A stretch of 64,000 nt of DNA from Pedobacter kyungheensis (GCF_000812965.1 NZ_JSYN01000023.1:104762-168761), one strand, 5' to 3'. Positions 45,715 to 55,201 are shown, counted from the stretch's first letter. The notes: generated by a model not told the origin, from the letters alone. Translations and numbers: made by a program.

Positions 45715-45909
45715 TTAATGAAGCATTTGTTTTGTGGTATCAGGCATTTTTTTGGTCGTGTCGGTCATTTTCTGAGTTGTATCCATCACTTTGGTAGAAT
45801 CCATCTTGGTACTGTCTGAAGAACCAGCCATATTTTTAGACGAATTGCATGCTGAAGTGGCTATTATCAAAGAACCAGCAAAAGCAAGACTTAAGATTGT
45901 TTTTTTCAT
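45715..45909 (-). CDS. Small threonine/methionine-repeat lipoprotein
   Basis: A 64-residue protein with a lipoprotein signal ending ATSAC, so Cys21 is probably lipidated. The mature part is short and repetitive: DSTKMDSTKVMDTTQKM then TDTTKKMPDTTKQM, a disordered Asp-Thr-Thr-Lys tract. Such tiny lipoproteins are common in Bacteroidota; function unknown. It has its own terminator. Confidence 0.7.
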   Translation of the reverse strand: MKKTILSLAFAGSLIIATSACNSSKNMAGSSDSTKMDSTKVMDTTQKMTDTTKKMPDTTKQMLH

Positions 45910-46026
45910 AGTTTTTATTGTTATCTATCCTTCTAACAACCTTATAATCATTTGGTTTTAATTTTCTTTACCAGCAAATGTATAGTTTTAGGCTAGCCAA
46001 TTGATTATCAATCGCTAAAACCAAAA

Positions 46027-46335
46027 TTACCCCTGATGTATTTTAAGCTTATTCAATAATTCTGGCGAAACATTTTCGGCATAAACGCCATAGCCATCGA
46101 CCAAAACACCTTTCAAATTTCCGTTATTCGATGAAATGGCATATACCACCGAACTATCAGCCGGATCAGTCATACCTTCAAAACGATAAACTTCCTCAAT
46201 TTCAAACTCCTCTGGCCTCAGGAACAGATTGATCTGTTTGCATTCCAGTCCAACAGCGGTTAAATTAAAATCCAGGGTATAGCCCCGGTGGTCTAAGTCG
46301 CTTAAAGCGGCAGTAATGGTATCGTATACATGCAT
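46027..46335 (-). CDS. Small conserved protein, often called 'PRPP synthetase-like'
   Basis: A 102-residue cytosolic protein: MHVYDTITAALSDLDHRGYTLDFNL, then FLRPEEFEIEEVYRFEGMTDPADSSVVYAI. Bacteroidota homologues are often labelled phosphoribosylpyrophosphate synthetase, but no PRPP-binding motif is present and the protein is far too short for that enzyme. Role unknown. Confidence 0.7.
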   Translation of the reverse strand: MHVYDTITAALSDLDHRGYTLDFNLTAVGLECKQINLFLRPEEFEIEEVYRFEGMTDPADSSVVYAISSNNGNLKGVLVDGYGVYAENVSPELLNKLKIHQG

Positions 46336-46414
46336 AACCTAATTTACGGAAATATTACCAAATCAACCACCATAAAACTTTAAAAGGTGCTAAAACTTTC
46401 TGATATTAGTAAGT

Positions 46415-46900
46415 ATGATTATTTCTCAAAACACCCTTAAATGGGTAATGCGCTTTTACCCTCCCTTGTTTTTTCAGCGCATTTGGGTTCAGAAATTTGA
46501 AAACGACTTTAGAAGCTGTACGGTTAAAGTAAGCAAAAGCTTCCTGAATAAGAACTACAACGGCTCTATTTTCGGCGGAACAATTTATGCAGCAACCGAT
46601 CCGTTTTATGCTTTATTATTTGATCAGTTAATGCAGCGTGAAGGTTTTAAGGTGCGTGTTTGGCTTAAAAGTGCCTCTATACAATATTTAAAACCGGGGC
46701 GTTCGGCTTTATATTTTACCATTACCATAACCGACGAAATGCTTGCAGAAGCCACATATGCCTTAAAAACCGTTGGAAAGTTTGTAAAGGCTTACCCGAT
46801 GGAAATTATCAATAAAAACGGCGAATTGTGTGCTACTGTAATGAATGAAGTATATGTAAGAAACCTGCACCAGGGCGAAACGCCTCGTGTTGCCTATTAA
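46415..46900 (+). CDS. DUF4442 thioesterase-like hot-dog protein
   Basis: A 161-residue protein of the DUF4442/PaaI-like hot-dog group: 'NKNYNGSIFGGTIYAATDPFYALLF' is the usual long central helix region, and IQYLKPGRSALYFTI follows. Likely an acyl-CoA thioesterase, but no substrate can be named. The next gene starts 10 bases later. Confidence 0.8.
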   Translation: MIISQNTLKWVMRFYPPLFFQRIWVQKFENDFRSCTVKVSKSFLNKNYNGSIFGGTIYAATDPFYALLFDQLMQREGFKVRVWLKSASIQYLKPGRSALYFTITITDEMLAEATYALKTVGKFVKAYPMEIINKNGELCATVMNEVYVRNLHQGETPRVAY

Positions 46901-46910
46901 TTTTTAGCTT

Positions 46911-47540
46911 ATGCCAAGTATCAAGAGTTTAATTATGCAGGGTGAAGGTGTTATGCTCGATTTCAAGAAAACCATTAATAATACCGAGAAAATTGCCAAA
47001 AGCCTGGTGGCCTTTGCCAACAATAAAGGCGGCAAATTACTGGTTGGCGTAGCTGACGATGGTTCCATTAAAGGCGTAAAATCTGAAGAGGAAGAAAAAT
47101 ACATGATTCTTACTTCGGCTCACCAGTTTTGCAAACCAGCAATTGAACCCCGTTTTGAAGAAATTTATGTAGACGACAAACTGGTGCTGGTGGTGGATAT
47201 CCCCGAAAGCGATACCAAGCCCCATTATGCGCTTGATGACCAGGGGAAATGGTGGGCTTATATCCGCATTGATGATAAAAGCGTATTGGCCAGTAAAATT
47301 ATTGTAGAAGTACTGAAAAACGATTACAAAGATAAAGGCGTACTGATTTCGTATTCGGATAATGAGAAAAAACTACTTCAATATCTCGATGAAAACGAAA
47401 GGATAACACTCAAAGAGTTTAGCAAACTGATGCGCAGCTCTTACCGAAAAGCACAAAAGATATTGGTTAATTTAATCCTGACGAATGTGATCAAATCGCA
47501 TACCACCGAACGGGAAGAGTATTTTACAGCGGTAAGGTAG
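46911..47540 (+). CDS. AlbA_2-domain (Schlafen-like) protein
   Basis: A 209-residue protein. Residues about 10-125 form the AlbA_2 (formerly AAA_4) domain: LDFKKTINNTEKIAKSLVAFANNKGGKLLVGVADDG. The remainder (about 145-209) resembles a winged helix (EKKLLQYLDENERITLKEFSKLM). Such proteins are probable nucleic-acid binders or regulators. Operon partner of the DUF4442 gene. Confidence 0.82.
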   Translation: MPSIKSLIMQGEGVMLDFKKTINNTEKIAKSLVAFANNKGGKLLVGVADDGSIKGVKSEEEEKYMILTSAHQFCKPAIEPRFEEIYVDDKLVLVVDIPESDTKPHYALDDQGKWWAYIRIDDKSVLASKIIVEVLKNDYKDKGVLISYSDNEKKLLQYLDENERITLKEFSKLMRSSYRKAQKILVNLILTNVIKSHTTEREEYFTAVR

Positions 47541-47868
47541 AAAGACAAAACCCGTCATTTATCCATTCCGCTTCCCTCCGGGATCGTCACCCTAAATAAT
47601 ACGTCACCCTGATCCGATAGCTATCGGATTTGTTTCAGGGTCTCTCTAAAAAACAAGAGATACTAACCGGAACGCAGTTATCAGCCTTTTTAACAATAAA
47701 AACAACACTGATAACTATCGGATTCATTTCATTGGCTCAAATTAGTAATTACGTAATGAATTAAGAGATGCTGAAACAAGTTCAGCATGACGACCGTGAT
47801 CAAAGATGCCGTATTACTTTTCTACACCCCTATTTTTTGAGGTTTAAAAACCCGACCTTTGCACACCT
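47541..47868. repeat. Composite REP region, no gene
   Basis: Several palindrome fragments are joined here: CGTCACCCTGATCCGATAGCTATCGG (broken as CGTCACCCTGATCCGATAGC then TATCGG) near 47602-47627, 'GTTTCAGGGTCTC' near 47632, and 'GAGATGCTGAAACAAGTTCAGC' ending ATGACGA near 47765-47791. No convincing reading frame is seen. Confidence 0.65.
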
Positions 47869-49230
47869 ATGTTTACTACAATTTACCAAAAATATAAACC
47901 CTACTATAAAGAAAATCTCCACCTTGCCCTCCCTATTGTGGGTTCGCAGGTTGGCCATACGCTGGTGCACATGGCCGATAGTATTATTGTTGGTCATTTT
48001 ACCGATACGACACAGCTGGCTGCCGTATCGCTCGTAAACAGCATTTTTATTTTAATTCTCGTTATCGGATTGGGTATCTCCTATGGCTTAACCCCACTAA
48101 TTGCACAGGAAAACGGCAGGCAGAACTACGAAGAATGTGGTCGCTTATTGTCAAATAGCTTAATTATTAATGTGCTGATTGGTATTGTACTTTATTGCCT
48201 GGTGCATTTCGGGGTGCTATTGATTATCGATCACCTCGATCAAACACCGGCAGTGGTAAATTACGCTAAGCCTTACCTGGGCCTGCTTTCGGTCTCCATT
48301 ATCCCCTTACTAATCTTCCAAACTTTTAAACAGTTTGCCGAAGGTTTGGGCTTTACGAAACAGGCCATGTTTGTATCCATCTGGGGGAATGCATTAAACA
48401 TTACTTTGGGAATCATCTTCGTTAAGGGCATGTTCGGCATTAAACCTATGGGCGTAAGCGGTGTGGGCTGGAGCACTTTAATCGACAGGCTTTTAATGGC
48501 GACGGTAATGTGTATTTACGTATTACGTTCAAAACATTTCAAAAAATACCTTACCAATTTCAAGATTACCTTCATGGATAAAGTTCGCGCGGTCAAGATT
48601 ATTAAAATCGGCGCTCCTGTAGCCATGCAGTATTCTTTTGAAATCAGTGCTTTTAGTGGTGCGGCAGTACTGATTGGTACCATTGGGGCAACAGAACAAG
48701 CCGCACATCAGATTGCCATTAGTTTAGCGGCCATGACTTATATGATGGCGAGCGGCGTAGCTTCGGCAGCAACCATTAAAACCGGCACCAATTTCGGCAA
48801 GAAAAATTTTGATGATCTGCGTAAATCGGCGATTGCCAGTTACCACGTCATTTTACTATTTATGACTTGCTCAGCCATCATTTTTGTGCTGGCACACAAT
48901 TTTATGCCCTTTATTTATACCGAAGATTTATCTGTAGTGGCCATTGCAGCTCAATTGTTAATTATTGCAGGCTTTTTTCAGCTTTTTGATGGTACCCAGG
49001 TGGTAGGCCTTGGTGTATTGCGCGGGCTTGGCGACGTAAACATCCCAACTTTTATTACATTCCTCGCGTATTGGGTAGTCGGAATCCCTGTAGGTTATTT
49101 ATTGGGTTTTAAATTCAACTTGGGTGTAAACGGCATCTGGTACGGACTAACGTTTGGTTTACTAACGGCTTCTATCCTATTGTTTTTAAGGTTTCAGAGT
49201 AAAACGAAGACCTTAACGGAGAGTAATTAA
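47869..49230 (+). CDS. MATE-family efflux transporter
   Basis: A 453-residue inner-membrane antiporter with 12 hydrophobic segments in two homologous halves: 'ALPIVGSQVGHTLVHMADSIIVG' opens the first and IGAPVAMQYSFEISAFSGAAVLIG the second. MATE proteins export cationic drugs or metabolites with Na+ or H+. Substrate unknown. It stands alone, flanked by REP elements on both sides. Confidence 0.93.
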   Translation: MFTTIYQKYKPYYKENLHLALPIVGSQVGHTLVHMADSIIVGHFTDTTQLAAVSLVNSIFILILVIGLGISYGLTPLIAQENGRQNYEECGRLLSNSLIINVLIGIVLYCLVHFGVLLIIDHLDQTPAVVNYAKPYLGLLSVSIIPLLIFQTFKQFAEGLGFTKQAMFVSIWGNALNITLGIIFVKGMFGIKPMGVSGVGWSTLIDRLLMATVMCIYVLRSKHFKKYLTNFKITFMDKVRAVKIIKIGAPVAMQYSFEISAFSGAAVLIGTIGATEQAAHQIAISLAAMTYMMASGVASAATIKTGTNFGKKNFDDLRKSAIASYHVILLFMTCSAIIFVLAHNFMPFIYTEDLSVVAIAAQLLIIAGFFQLFDGTQVVGLGVLRGLGDVNIPTFITFLAYWVVGIPVGYLLGFKFNLGVNGIWYGLTFGLLTASILLFLRFQSKTKTLTESN

Positions 49231-49258
49231 ATAGAAAAGCCCTAATCAATAGAAAATT

Positions 49259-49350
49259 CGTCATTGCGAGAAGGAACGACGAAGCAATCTTTTAGTGTAA
49301 TCTACGGTGATAGATTGTTTCGTCGGCTGAAAAGCCTCCTCGCAATGACG
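49259..49350. repeat. REP-like palindrome CGTCATTGCGAG
   Basis: Outer arms CGTCATTGCGAG and CTCGCAATGACG (the latter at 49339-49350) enclose GACGAAGCAATCT and AGATTGTTTCGTC. It lies between convergent genes. Confidence 0.85.
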
Positions 49351-49354
49351 ATAT

Positions 49355-50089
49355 TTACTTGCCACCTACATTTACCACAACACCAATGGTAAAGATAGAA
49401 TTGCCCGCAGACATATATTTGCGGCTCTTTAAGCCAATATTACTACTGGTGGTATATTGTAGCTGAAAAGTCTTACTTAAAGCCATGCGTGTGAAGAAAA
49501 TAGGCTCAAAGAAAATATTATCTTCTTTAGGCTGAACCACACCATTTAAAAAGAACCTGTCCATTTTTACGTGGCTAATCCTTAATGCTGTGCCATAGTT
49601 AATCGGGAAATCCTTACCAAACAAATGGAGGTTGTTTTTCTTTTTAGAACTGTAATTAACCTGCAAAAAGGCTTTACGGTAATCTACCTCCTGCAATTCG
49701 CTGCTAATCAACACATCGTCTTTAAAATCGCGGAAAGTAATGTCGCTCCAGCCCTTACCTACACCACCGTAAATTTCGATAATGCGGTTATTGTCAGGAC
49801 CAAATGTATCAAAATAACCTCCTCCAATTTCAATTAATTTATGTCCAAAATCTTTGGTTTTTCTTTCGCTGTTCATTCGCGAACCGCTAAAAAGCACACC
49901 AATATGGTCGGTAACGGCATAAGCGCCATTAATACTGGCATTACCCTTTAAAGAAATGTGACCGCCGCCGCTAAATTCGCCCTGTTTGCTCAGCATTGGG
50001 GTATTGGGAACATTAGGCATATAAACTGAAGAACAACTGGCTGCAAAAAGCGCTAAAACCGGAAGGGAAAAACGTAAGTATTTAATCAT
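49355..50089 (-). CDS. Outer-membrane beta-barrel-like lipoprotein
   Basis: A protein of about 244 residues with a lipoprotein signal (LPVLALFAASC), then a series of amphipathic beta-strands (GEFSGGGHISLKGNASINGAYAV, YFDTFGPDNNRIIEIYGGVGKG, TALRISHVKMDRFFL) ending IGVVVNVGGK. An outer-membrane barrel or surface lipoprotein is inferred. I use the internal Met at 50089 because the 10 residues before it precede the signal. Function unknown. Confidence 0.65.
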   Translation of the reverse strand: MIKYLRFSLPVLALFAASCSSVYMPNVPNTPMLSKQGEFSGGGHISLKGNASINGAYAVTDHIGVLFSGSRMNSERKTKDFGHKLIEIGGGYFDTFGPDNNRIIEIYGGVGKGWSDITFRDFKDDVLISSELQEVDYRKAFLQVNYSSKKKNNLHLFGKDFPINYGTALRISHVKMDRFFLNGVVQPKEDNIFFEPIFFTRMALSKTFQLQYTTSSNIGLKSRKYMSAGNSIFTIGVVVNVGGK

Positions 50090-50127
50090 AGATGCTATAT
50101 AAACTGATTTTGAAGGCAAAAATTGTG

Positions 50128-50811
50128 CTAGTGTTCCATTTTCATAAAATCCATCACCCTTTTAAACTCATCGTGTAAACCTGCTTTGAGGTGTATTTGT
50201 TTGTGGCTAACCGGATGCATAAATGAAAGCTCAGAAGCATGCAATAACATCGTAGTCATATCCCATTGTTCTTTGAAAAATTTATTCTGTTTGTTACAGC
50301 CATGTGTCCTGTCGCCGATTATAGGATGCAAAATATGACTGAAATGACGCCTTAACTGATGCATACGCCCTGTTTTGGGTGTTGCTTCTACCAACGAATA
50401 CCGTGATGTGGGATGTTTACCAAAAGCAACGTCAACTTCTGCCCTTTGCAGCGTCTTAAACGAAGTGAAAGCATCCTGCATGGTGCCGTTTTCTTTGGCC
50501 AGGGGATAATCTATATCCATTGTATCAGGCGTATAGCCACGTAAAATAGCCAGGTACTTTTTGTCTGTTTCAGCATTCATAAATTGCTGATGCATAGCTA
50601 TTTCCGATTGCTTATCAAAAGCAAACAATAAGATTCCGCTTGTTTTCCTGTCCAGCCGGTGCACCGGACTCACATGCTTACCCACCTGATCTCTAAGCAG
50701 CTGCAAAGCAAACTCTGTGGCATCGCGTGCAATAGACGATTGATGAACCAGCAAGCCATGTGGTTTGTTGATCGCAATCAGGTTTTCATCCTCGTAAATA
50801 ATCTCCAACAT
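50128..50811 (-). CDS. RluA-family pseudouridine synthase (TruC-like)
   Basis: A 227-residue RNA-modifying enzyme. The catalytic aspartate is Asp54 in HRLDRKTSG; 'NLIAINKPHGLLVH' is the usual N-terminal block, and TPKTGRMHQLRRHFSHILHPIIGD is the family's RNA-binding region. Length and lack of an S4 domain are like TruC (tRNA uridine-65). Target is inferred. Confidence 0.9.
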   Translation of the reverse strand: MLEIIYEDENLIAINKPHGLLVHQSSIARDATEFALQLLRDQVGKHVSPVHRLDRKTSGILLFAFDKQSEIAMHQQFMNAETDKKYLAILRGYTPDTMDIDYPLAKENGTMQDAFTSFKTLQRAEVDVAFGKHPTSRYSLVEATPKTGRMHQLRRHFSHILHPIIGDRTHGCNKQNKFFKEQWDMTTMLLHASELSFMHPVSHKQIHLKAGLHDEFKRVMDFMKMEH

Positions 50812-50853
50812 ATCGGCGCGAAGATAAGGATATTATATTTTTGACGTAAGCGC

Positions 50854-51756
50854 CTATGCAAATAAATCAAAAGCCAACCTATAGGTATTGCAGTGTGCAT
50901 CTACAATTTCCTTAATATCGGCAGAATAACCACCACCCATACTCACCTGCAAAGGCAAGCCTTTATCTTTACAGGCCTGCAAAACGATGCGATCCCGTTC
51001 TTTACAAGCTGCTTTACTTAATGCCAGCTTACCGAGTTTATCTGTTGATAAAACATCAACACCTGAAAGGTAAAAAACGAAATCAGGTTTCGACCTTTCA
51101 AAAGCGGTTTTAAGACTATCATGTAACAGCGACAAGTAAGCCTCATCTTCCATTCCGTCGGCTAATGCCACGTCTAAATCTGAAAGCTCTTTCCTGAACG
51201 GGAAGTTTTTATCGCCATGCATGGAAAAAGTAAACACTTTAGGTTCATCCTGGAAAATTTCGGCAGTGCCATTTCCCTGGTGCACATCTAAATCGATAAT
51301 TAATATACGATTAGCTAAATCATTATTTAATAAATAGTTAGCTGCAACCGCCTGATCATTCAGCAAACAGAAACCCTCCCCCCAGTTACTGCCTGCATGA
51401 TGCGTTCCGCCGGCGACATTGAAAGCAATACCTTGTTCCATAGCATAGTGCGCACCATCTATTGTACCTTGTACAATGCGGAGTTCCCGTTCGAGTAACT
51501 GTGCAATTAAGGGAAAACCAATGCGGCGCTGATCGCGGGGCGACAGTGTTAAATCGCGCAATTGCTCCCAGTATTCTTTTTGGTGGGTTGAGCGAACTAC
51601 AGCTTCCGCCACACAATCTGGATGAAACAAATTATGCTGCGCGATAGTACCTTCATGCAAGAGCTGACCAGGTATCAACTCATATTTGAGCATTGGAAAA
51701 CGATGACCTTCGGGCAATGGATGTGCATATAATTCGTGCCAGGCAATTTTAATCAT
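50854..51756 (-). CDS. Histone-deacetylase-family amidohydrolase
   Basis: A 300-residue zinc enzyme of the HDAC/acetoin-utilisation family. GGTHHAG carries the catalytic tandem histidines, and DLDVHQGNGT the zinc ligands Asp and His; a YLSGVDVLSTDKLG region holds a further ligand. Substrates of bacterial members include acetylated polyamines and unknown acyl-amides. Its start overlaps the bestrophin stop by one base. Confidence 0.9.
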   Translation of the reverse strand: MIKIAWHELYAHPLPEGHRFPMLKYELIPGQLLHEGTIAQHNLFHPDCVAEAVVRSTHQKEYWEQLRDLTLSPRDQRRIGFPLIAQLLERELRIVQGTIDGAHYAMEQGIAFNVAGGTHHAGSNWGEGFCLLNDQAVAANYLLNNDLANRILIIDLDVHQGNGTAEIFQDEPKVFTFSMHGDKNFPFRKELSDLDVALADGMEDEAYLSLLHDSLKTAFERSKPDFVFYLSGVDVLSTDKLGKLALSKAACKERDRIVLQACKDKGLPLQVSMGGGYSADIKEIVDAHCNTYRLAFDLFA

Positions 51757-52616
51757 TAGCTCAAAATCTCCTCAACGTGTTTTTCGATATTGGTACAAAT
51801 CTGATCGACAGGTAAATCATTTGCATCCTGCCCAAATGGATCTTCTATTTCTTCAGCTATTAACTCCAAACTCGCTAATACATAGAGAATAAAAGGAACA
51901 ATTAACACCAAATAATACCCCAGACTGAACACCCAGCCAATTGGAATGGTTAACACGTATACGAAAATGAATTTCTTAATAAACACACTGTAAGAAAAAG
52001 GAATCGGTGTATTTTTAATCCGCTCGCAGCCTCCACAAATATCAGTAAACTGATTTACATCGTTGGTTAACACAATCAGCTGCTCCTGTGAAATCAAACC
52101 TCTTCTGAGCAATTCGTAAAGTCTGGAAATCATACTGCTGGCTATTTGGTTTGGAATATGCTTATGCTCTTCAACCTCGATCAAAAAGCTGTTTTTGCCA
52201 AAATACTTCTTTTCCCTTAAATGTTCTTTTAAAGCAAATGCATATTTGGGAATTCCATATTCAAAAAACTTCAAATCTTCTTCAGGCAGCTTCAGTGCTT
52301 TAATTTTCATCGCAAAATTACGACTTACGTTGGTCAAGCCACCAAGAAGTTTCCTGCCATCCCACCACCTGTCGTAAGAAGTATTGGTACGGAACACCAG
52401 CAGCATAGAGATTACAAACCCCAGCAAACTATGCATCATACCGATATTACTCACGTAATCGCTTTTGGATAATTTAAAGACATTAAGCTCGAGAAATGAA
52501 ACCAAGGCCGAAAATGCAGCCACACTCAACATTAGTGGCCAGAGTTTACGAAAGGTATCGGCCTTATGGATATGAAAAATAAAAGTAAACCAATCTTTGG
52601 GGTTGTAGTTAATCAT
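51756..52616 (-). CDS. Bestrophin-family (UPF0187) channel
   Basis: A 286-residue membrane protein with four hydrophobic stretches (about 26-44, 58-78, 210-232 and 235-253). RTNTSYDRWWDGRKLLGGL is the bestrophin signature; 'LELIAEEIEDPFGQDANDLP' is the conserved acidic region. Bacterial members form pentameric ion channels. It shares a transcript with the HDAC-like gene. Confidence 0.9.
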   Translation of the reverse strand: MINYNPKDWFTFIFHIHKADTFRKLWPLMLSVAAFSALVSFLELNVFKLSKSDYVSNIGMMHSLLGFVISMLLVFRTNTSYDRWWDGRKLLGGLTNVSRNFAMKIKALKLPEEDLKFFEYGIPKYAFALKEHLREKKYFGKNSFLIEVEEHKHIPNQIASSMISRLYELLRRGLISQEQLIVLTNDVNQFTDICGGCERIKNTPIPFSYSVFIKKFIFVYVLTIPIGWVFSLGYYLVLIVPFILYVLASLELIAEEIEDPFGQDANDLPVDQICTNIEKHVEEILS

Positions 52617-52679
52617 CTTGTGTATGCTGTATCATGTAGTGTTTGGCTGTAATGAATTTACAGTCTCAATATTACAAAA

Positions 52680-52708
52680 AAAGCAGGTATTGTTTCCAAT
52701 CCTGCTTT
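52680..52708 (-). terminator. Rho-independent terminator after the PNPOx-like gene
   Basis: Minus strand: AAGCAGG-attggaaacaata-CCTGCTT followed by a T run, 20 bases beyond the stop. Confidence 0.8.
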
Positions 52709-52727
52709 CCAAATTTGTATTACAAAT

Positions 52728-53216
52728 CTAAAATTTTATGGTATCGTGTTTGCCCAGATCCGGAGTATCGCCGGTAACAACTGCTTTGAGCATACTGAAG
52801 AGTACTACGATTTTGGAGGCCGAAGCATCCCAATATTCTGCTTCTTCTGGCGTAACCTTGATCAAAATTAACCTTGGATCTTCAATTCCATCCGGAAACC
52901 AGGCTTTAATAAAAGGCGAAAAATAGGCTTCTTTTCTTACCGCATCATCTACCAACTCCGCTTTTCCTTTAACAGTAAGGTAAGTATTCTTTCCCGGATC
53001 ACTGTAAGCCAGTAATACCTGGTCATCTTTTGATATCTCTTTAATCTTTGGTGAATATTCGTTGGTATAAAACCACAAAGAACCATCATCCTCAATTTTA
53101 GCCGTTCCCATAGGCCTGCTACCAAAACCATCGTGCGCAGAAAAAGTAGTAAACATACAGGTACGGACACTTTCTGCCATATCTTTCAATATGGCAATAT
53201 TTTTTTCGTTTTTCAT
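52728..53216 (-). CDS. Pyridoxamine-5'-phosphate-oxidase-like stress protein
   Basis: A 162-residue flavin-binding split barrel of the general-stress type: 'CMFTTFSAHDGFGSRPMGTAK', WFYTNEYSPKIKEISKDDQVLLAYSDP, and 'DPRLILIKVTPEEAEYWDAS'. These proteins bind FMN or FAD; enzymatic role unclear. It ends at a strong terminator. Confidence 0.87.
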   Translation of the reverse strand: MKNEKNIAILKDMAESVRTCMFTTFSAHDGFGSRPMGTAKIEDDGSLWFYTNEYSPKIKEISKDDQVLLAYSDPGKNTYLTVKGKAELVDDAVRKEAYFSPFIKAWFPDGIEDPRLILIKVTPEEAEYWDASASKIVVLFSMLKAVVTGDTPDLGKHDTIKF

Positions 53217-53268
53217 CGTAATTATCTTTGTATGAAAAACAGCAGCAAGTATAAAAGGTTTTAAATAA

Positions 53269-53874
53269 TCAACCCTTATTGGGCTTGCTCACATATTTAT
53301 TGCCTTTAACGAAAAAGCGCCATGGCAGTAAGGCGTGCTCCTGCGCGTAAGCAATACCAACCCTTGGCGACGCTGCAATTTCATCGTCGCCATACCTGAT
53401 TTTATGATCCTCTACCCAAATTTCATTGCCCTCCAGGTGTTTAGCGTTAAAACCTTTATCAATCCCCAATGCTTTAGCAGCAGAACCCGGACCGGCAGCT
53501 ATTGCGCCTTTGGTAACAGGCATTTTCCGACGGGCTTCAATGATATCGATACCAACAAGTGGCTCAATACCCCTGATTAAAACAGCATGTGGCTCATTTT
53601 CAGCAGCAGTTACGATATTAAACAAATGGTGCATGCCATAACAAAGATAAACATAAGCAATGCCGCCTTTCGCATACATGGTTTCGGTACGGTTTGTACG
53701 CCGGCCGCCATACGCATGCGAAGCCTTATCTTTTACCCCAAAATAAGCCTCTGTTTCGACAATTATACCAGCGGTTATCTCGTCACCTATTTTGGTGTAC
53801 AGCACCTTGCCAAGCAAATCTTTTGCAAGCGCAACAACATCTTCGTTGAGGTAATATTCAGATTTTAACTTCAA
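53269..53874 (-). CDS. DNA-3-methyladenine glycosylase (AAG/MPG type)
   Basis: A 201-residue base-excision repair enzyme that flips out alkylated purines. IIVETEAYFG holds catalytic Glu42; GGRRTNRTETMYAKGGIAYVYLCYGMHHLFN and VLIRGIEPL are the family signatures. Length is standard for bacterial members. It is three bases from the end of the msrC-like gene, which is therefore upstream in the same operon. Confidence 0.94.
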   Translation of the reverse strand: MKLKSEYYLNEDVVALAKDLLGKVLYTKIGDEITAGIIVETEAYFGVKDKASHAYGGRRTNRTETMYAKGGIAYVYLCYGMHHLFNIVTAAENEPHAVLIRGIEPLVGIDIIEARRKMPVTKGAIAAGPGSAAKALGIDKGFNAKHLEGNEIWVEDHKIRYGDDEIAASPRVGIAYAQEHALLPWRFFVKGNKYVSKPNKG

Positions 53875-53877
53875 AAA

Positions 53878-54366
53878 TTATTTAGATAAATTATTTAACA
53901 AAACAGAGATAACCTGCTCTAAATAAAGTTGATCTGTATTATCAAATTTATCTAAAACCTCGCTATCCACATCTAATACACCTATTACTTCACCATCAAC
54001 GATTAAAGGAAGCACGATTTCTGATTTAGATGCAGAAGCACAGGCAATATGACCAGGGAACTCCTCTACATCGGGTACAATTATGGTTTCGGCCTGCGCC
54101 CATGAACTGCCACAAACACCTTTTCCTTTTCTAATACGCGTACAGGCAACCGGCCCTTGAAATGGCCCCAACACCAATTCGTCTTGCTTTACAAGGTAAA
54201 AACCTACCCAAAACCAGTTAAATTGTTCTTTTAATGCGGCTGCCACATTAGCCATGTTGGCTACAAAATCGGTTTCACCATACAGCAAAGCCTCTATTTG
54301 AGGGATAATAGATTGATACTGCGCTTCTTTTGAGGTATTACGGGTTATTGTTAAATCTTCTGCCAT
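53878..54366 (-). CDS. msrC: Free methionine-(R)-sulfoxide reductase (GAF domain)
   Basis: A 162-residue GAF-domain enzyme. Cys75, Cys85 and Cys109 have the same spacings as the catalytic cysteines of E. coli fRMsr (84, 94, 118). WFWVGFYLV and LPLIVDGEVIGVLDVDS are the expected GAF blocks. It is co-transcribed with the 3-methyladenine glycosylase, giving a small damage-repair unit. Confidence 0.92.
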   Translation of the reverse strand: MAEDLTITRNTSKEAQYQSIIPQIEALLYGETDFVANMANVAAALKEQFNWFWVGFYLVKQDELVLGPFQGPVACTRIRKGKGVCGSSWAQAETIIVPDVEEFPGHIACASASKSEIVLPLIVDGEVIGVLDVDSEVLDKFDNTDQLYLEQVISVLLNNLSK

Positions 54367-54472
54367 TTTATTTATGCTATAACCAAAGTTAAGTATGATT
54401 TACAAGAACTCATGCACCCGCAGATTTAATGACGAAATTTTGAATGAGAACCTATCCTGAAATTCGTTAGTT

Positions 54473-55201
54473 TTGACAATTGAAACCCCGATTGCTTTGA
54501 TAACAGCCTTAACCATTACAAAATTCCGCGGCATTACGATCCCTTTTGCTTTTATGGGCATGGCAGTTTTGCGCCTTCCGTTATGGCTTAACGGCAAATG
54601 CCGCTTCTGGAAATTAATGGGCAGTGGCAAAAATGCCCAGGTAGACCTGGCTCCCGATTATAAACACTGGGCCATACTCACCACCTGGGATAACCAACAA
54701 GACTGCGATACTTTTTACCGCAAATCACTGGTCATAAAATGGTTTAACTTTTTCGGAATTGAAAGCTGTACTATTTTACTGAAAACTTTATCCAGTCATG
54801 GACAATGGTCTAAAAAAGAGCCTTTTAAAGCAAAAAACAATACCACTCAATATACAGGAAGAATTGCCGTAATTACCAGGGCAGCCATCCGGTTTAACCG
54901 CCTGAAAGAATTTAAGCACAACGTTAAAAGAGCAGCAGAAGCCATGCGGATTTCTCCTGGTTTTATCCTGGCTGCAGGAATAGGTGAAAACCCTTTTGTG
55001 GATCAGGCTACTTTTTCGATCTGGGAAAACGCCGAGAGCGTAAAGAACTATGCTTACAAAACTTTTGACCACGCCGATGTAATTAAGCTCACCAGGGAAC
55101 GTGAATGGTATAAAGAAGAACTCTTTGCGCGTTTCGAAATTATATCAAGCGAGGGGCATTTAAACGGCAAGGCCATTAACGATTACCAGCCATTGATTTA
55201 A
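54473..55201 (+). CDS. Spheroidene monooxygenase (CrtA)-like protein
   Basis: A 242-residue protein starting at TTG. 'LGSGKNAQVDLAPDYKHWA'-type residues (MGSGKNAQVDLAPDYKHWAIL), ISPGFILAAGIGENPF and QATFSIWENAESVKNYAYK are the blocks of CrtA-like heme proteins that oxygenate carotenoids. No other carotenoid gene is nearby, so function as a carotenoid enzyme is unproven; homologues in non-phototrophs often stand alone. The 83-residue gene begins 27 bases later. Confidence 0.75.
   Translation: MTIETPIALITALTITKFRGITIPFAFMGMAVLRLPLWLNGKCRFWKLMGSGKNAQVDLAPDYKHWAILTTWDNQQDCDTFYRKSLVIKWFNFFGIESCTILLKTLSSHGQWSKKEPFKAKNNTTQYTGRIAVITRAAIRFNRLKEFKHNVKRAAEAMRISPGFILAAGIGENPFVDQATFSIWENAESVKNYAYKTFDHADVIKLTREREWYKEELFARFEIISSEGHLNGKAINDYQPLI

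Noticed and set aside
46027..46335. PRPP synthetase
   Set aside because: Only 102 residues, with none of the PRPP-binding or catalytic motifs.
47541..48037. Plus-frame ORF in the REP region before the MATE gene
   Set aside because: It arises from palindrome sequence and an out-of-frame read of the MATE gene start.
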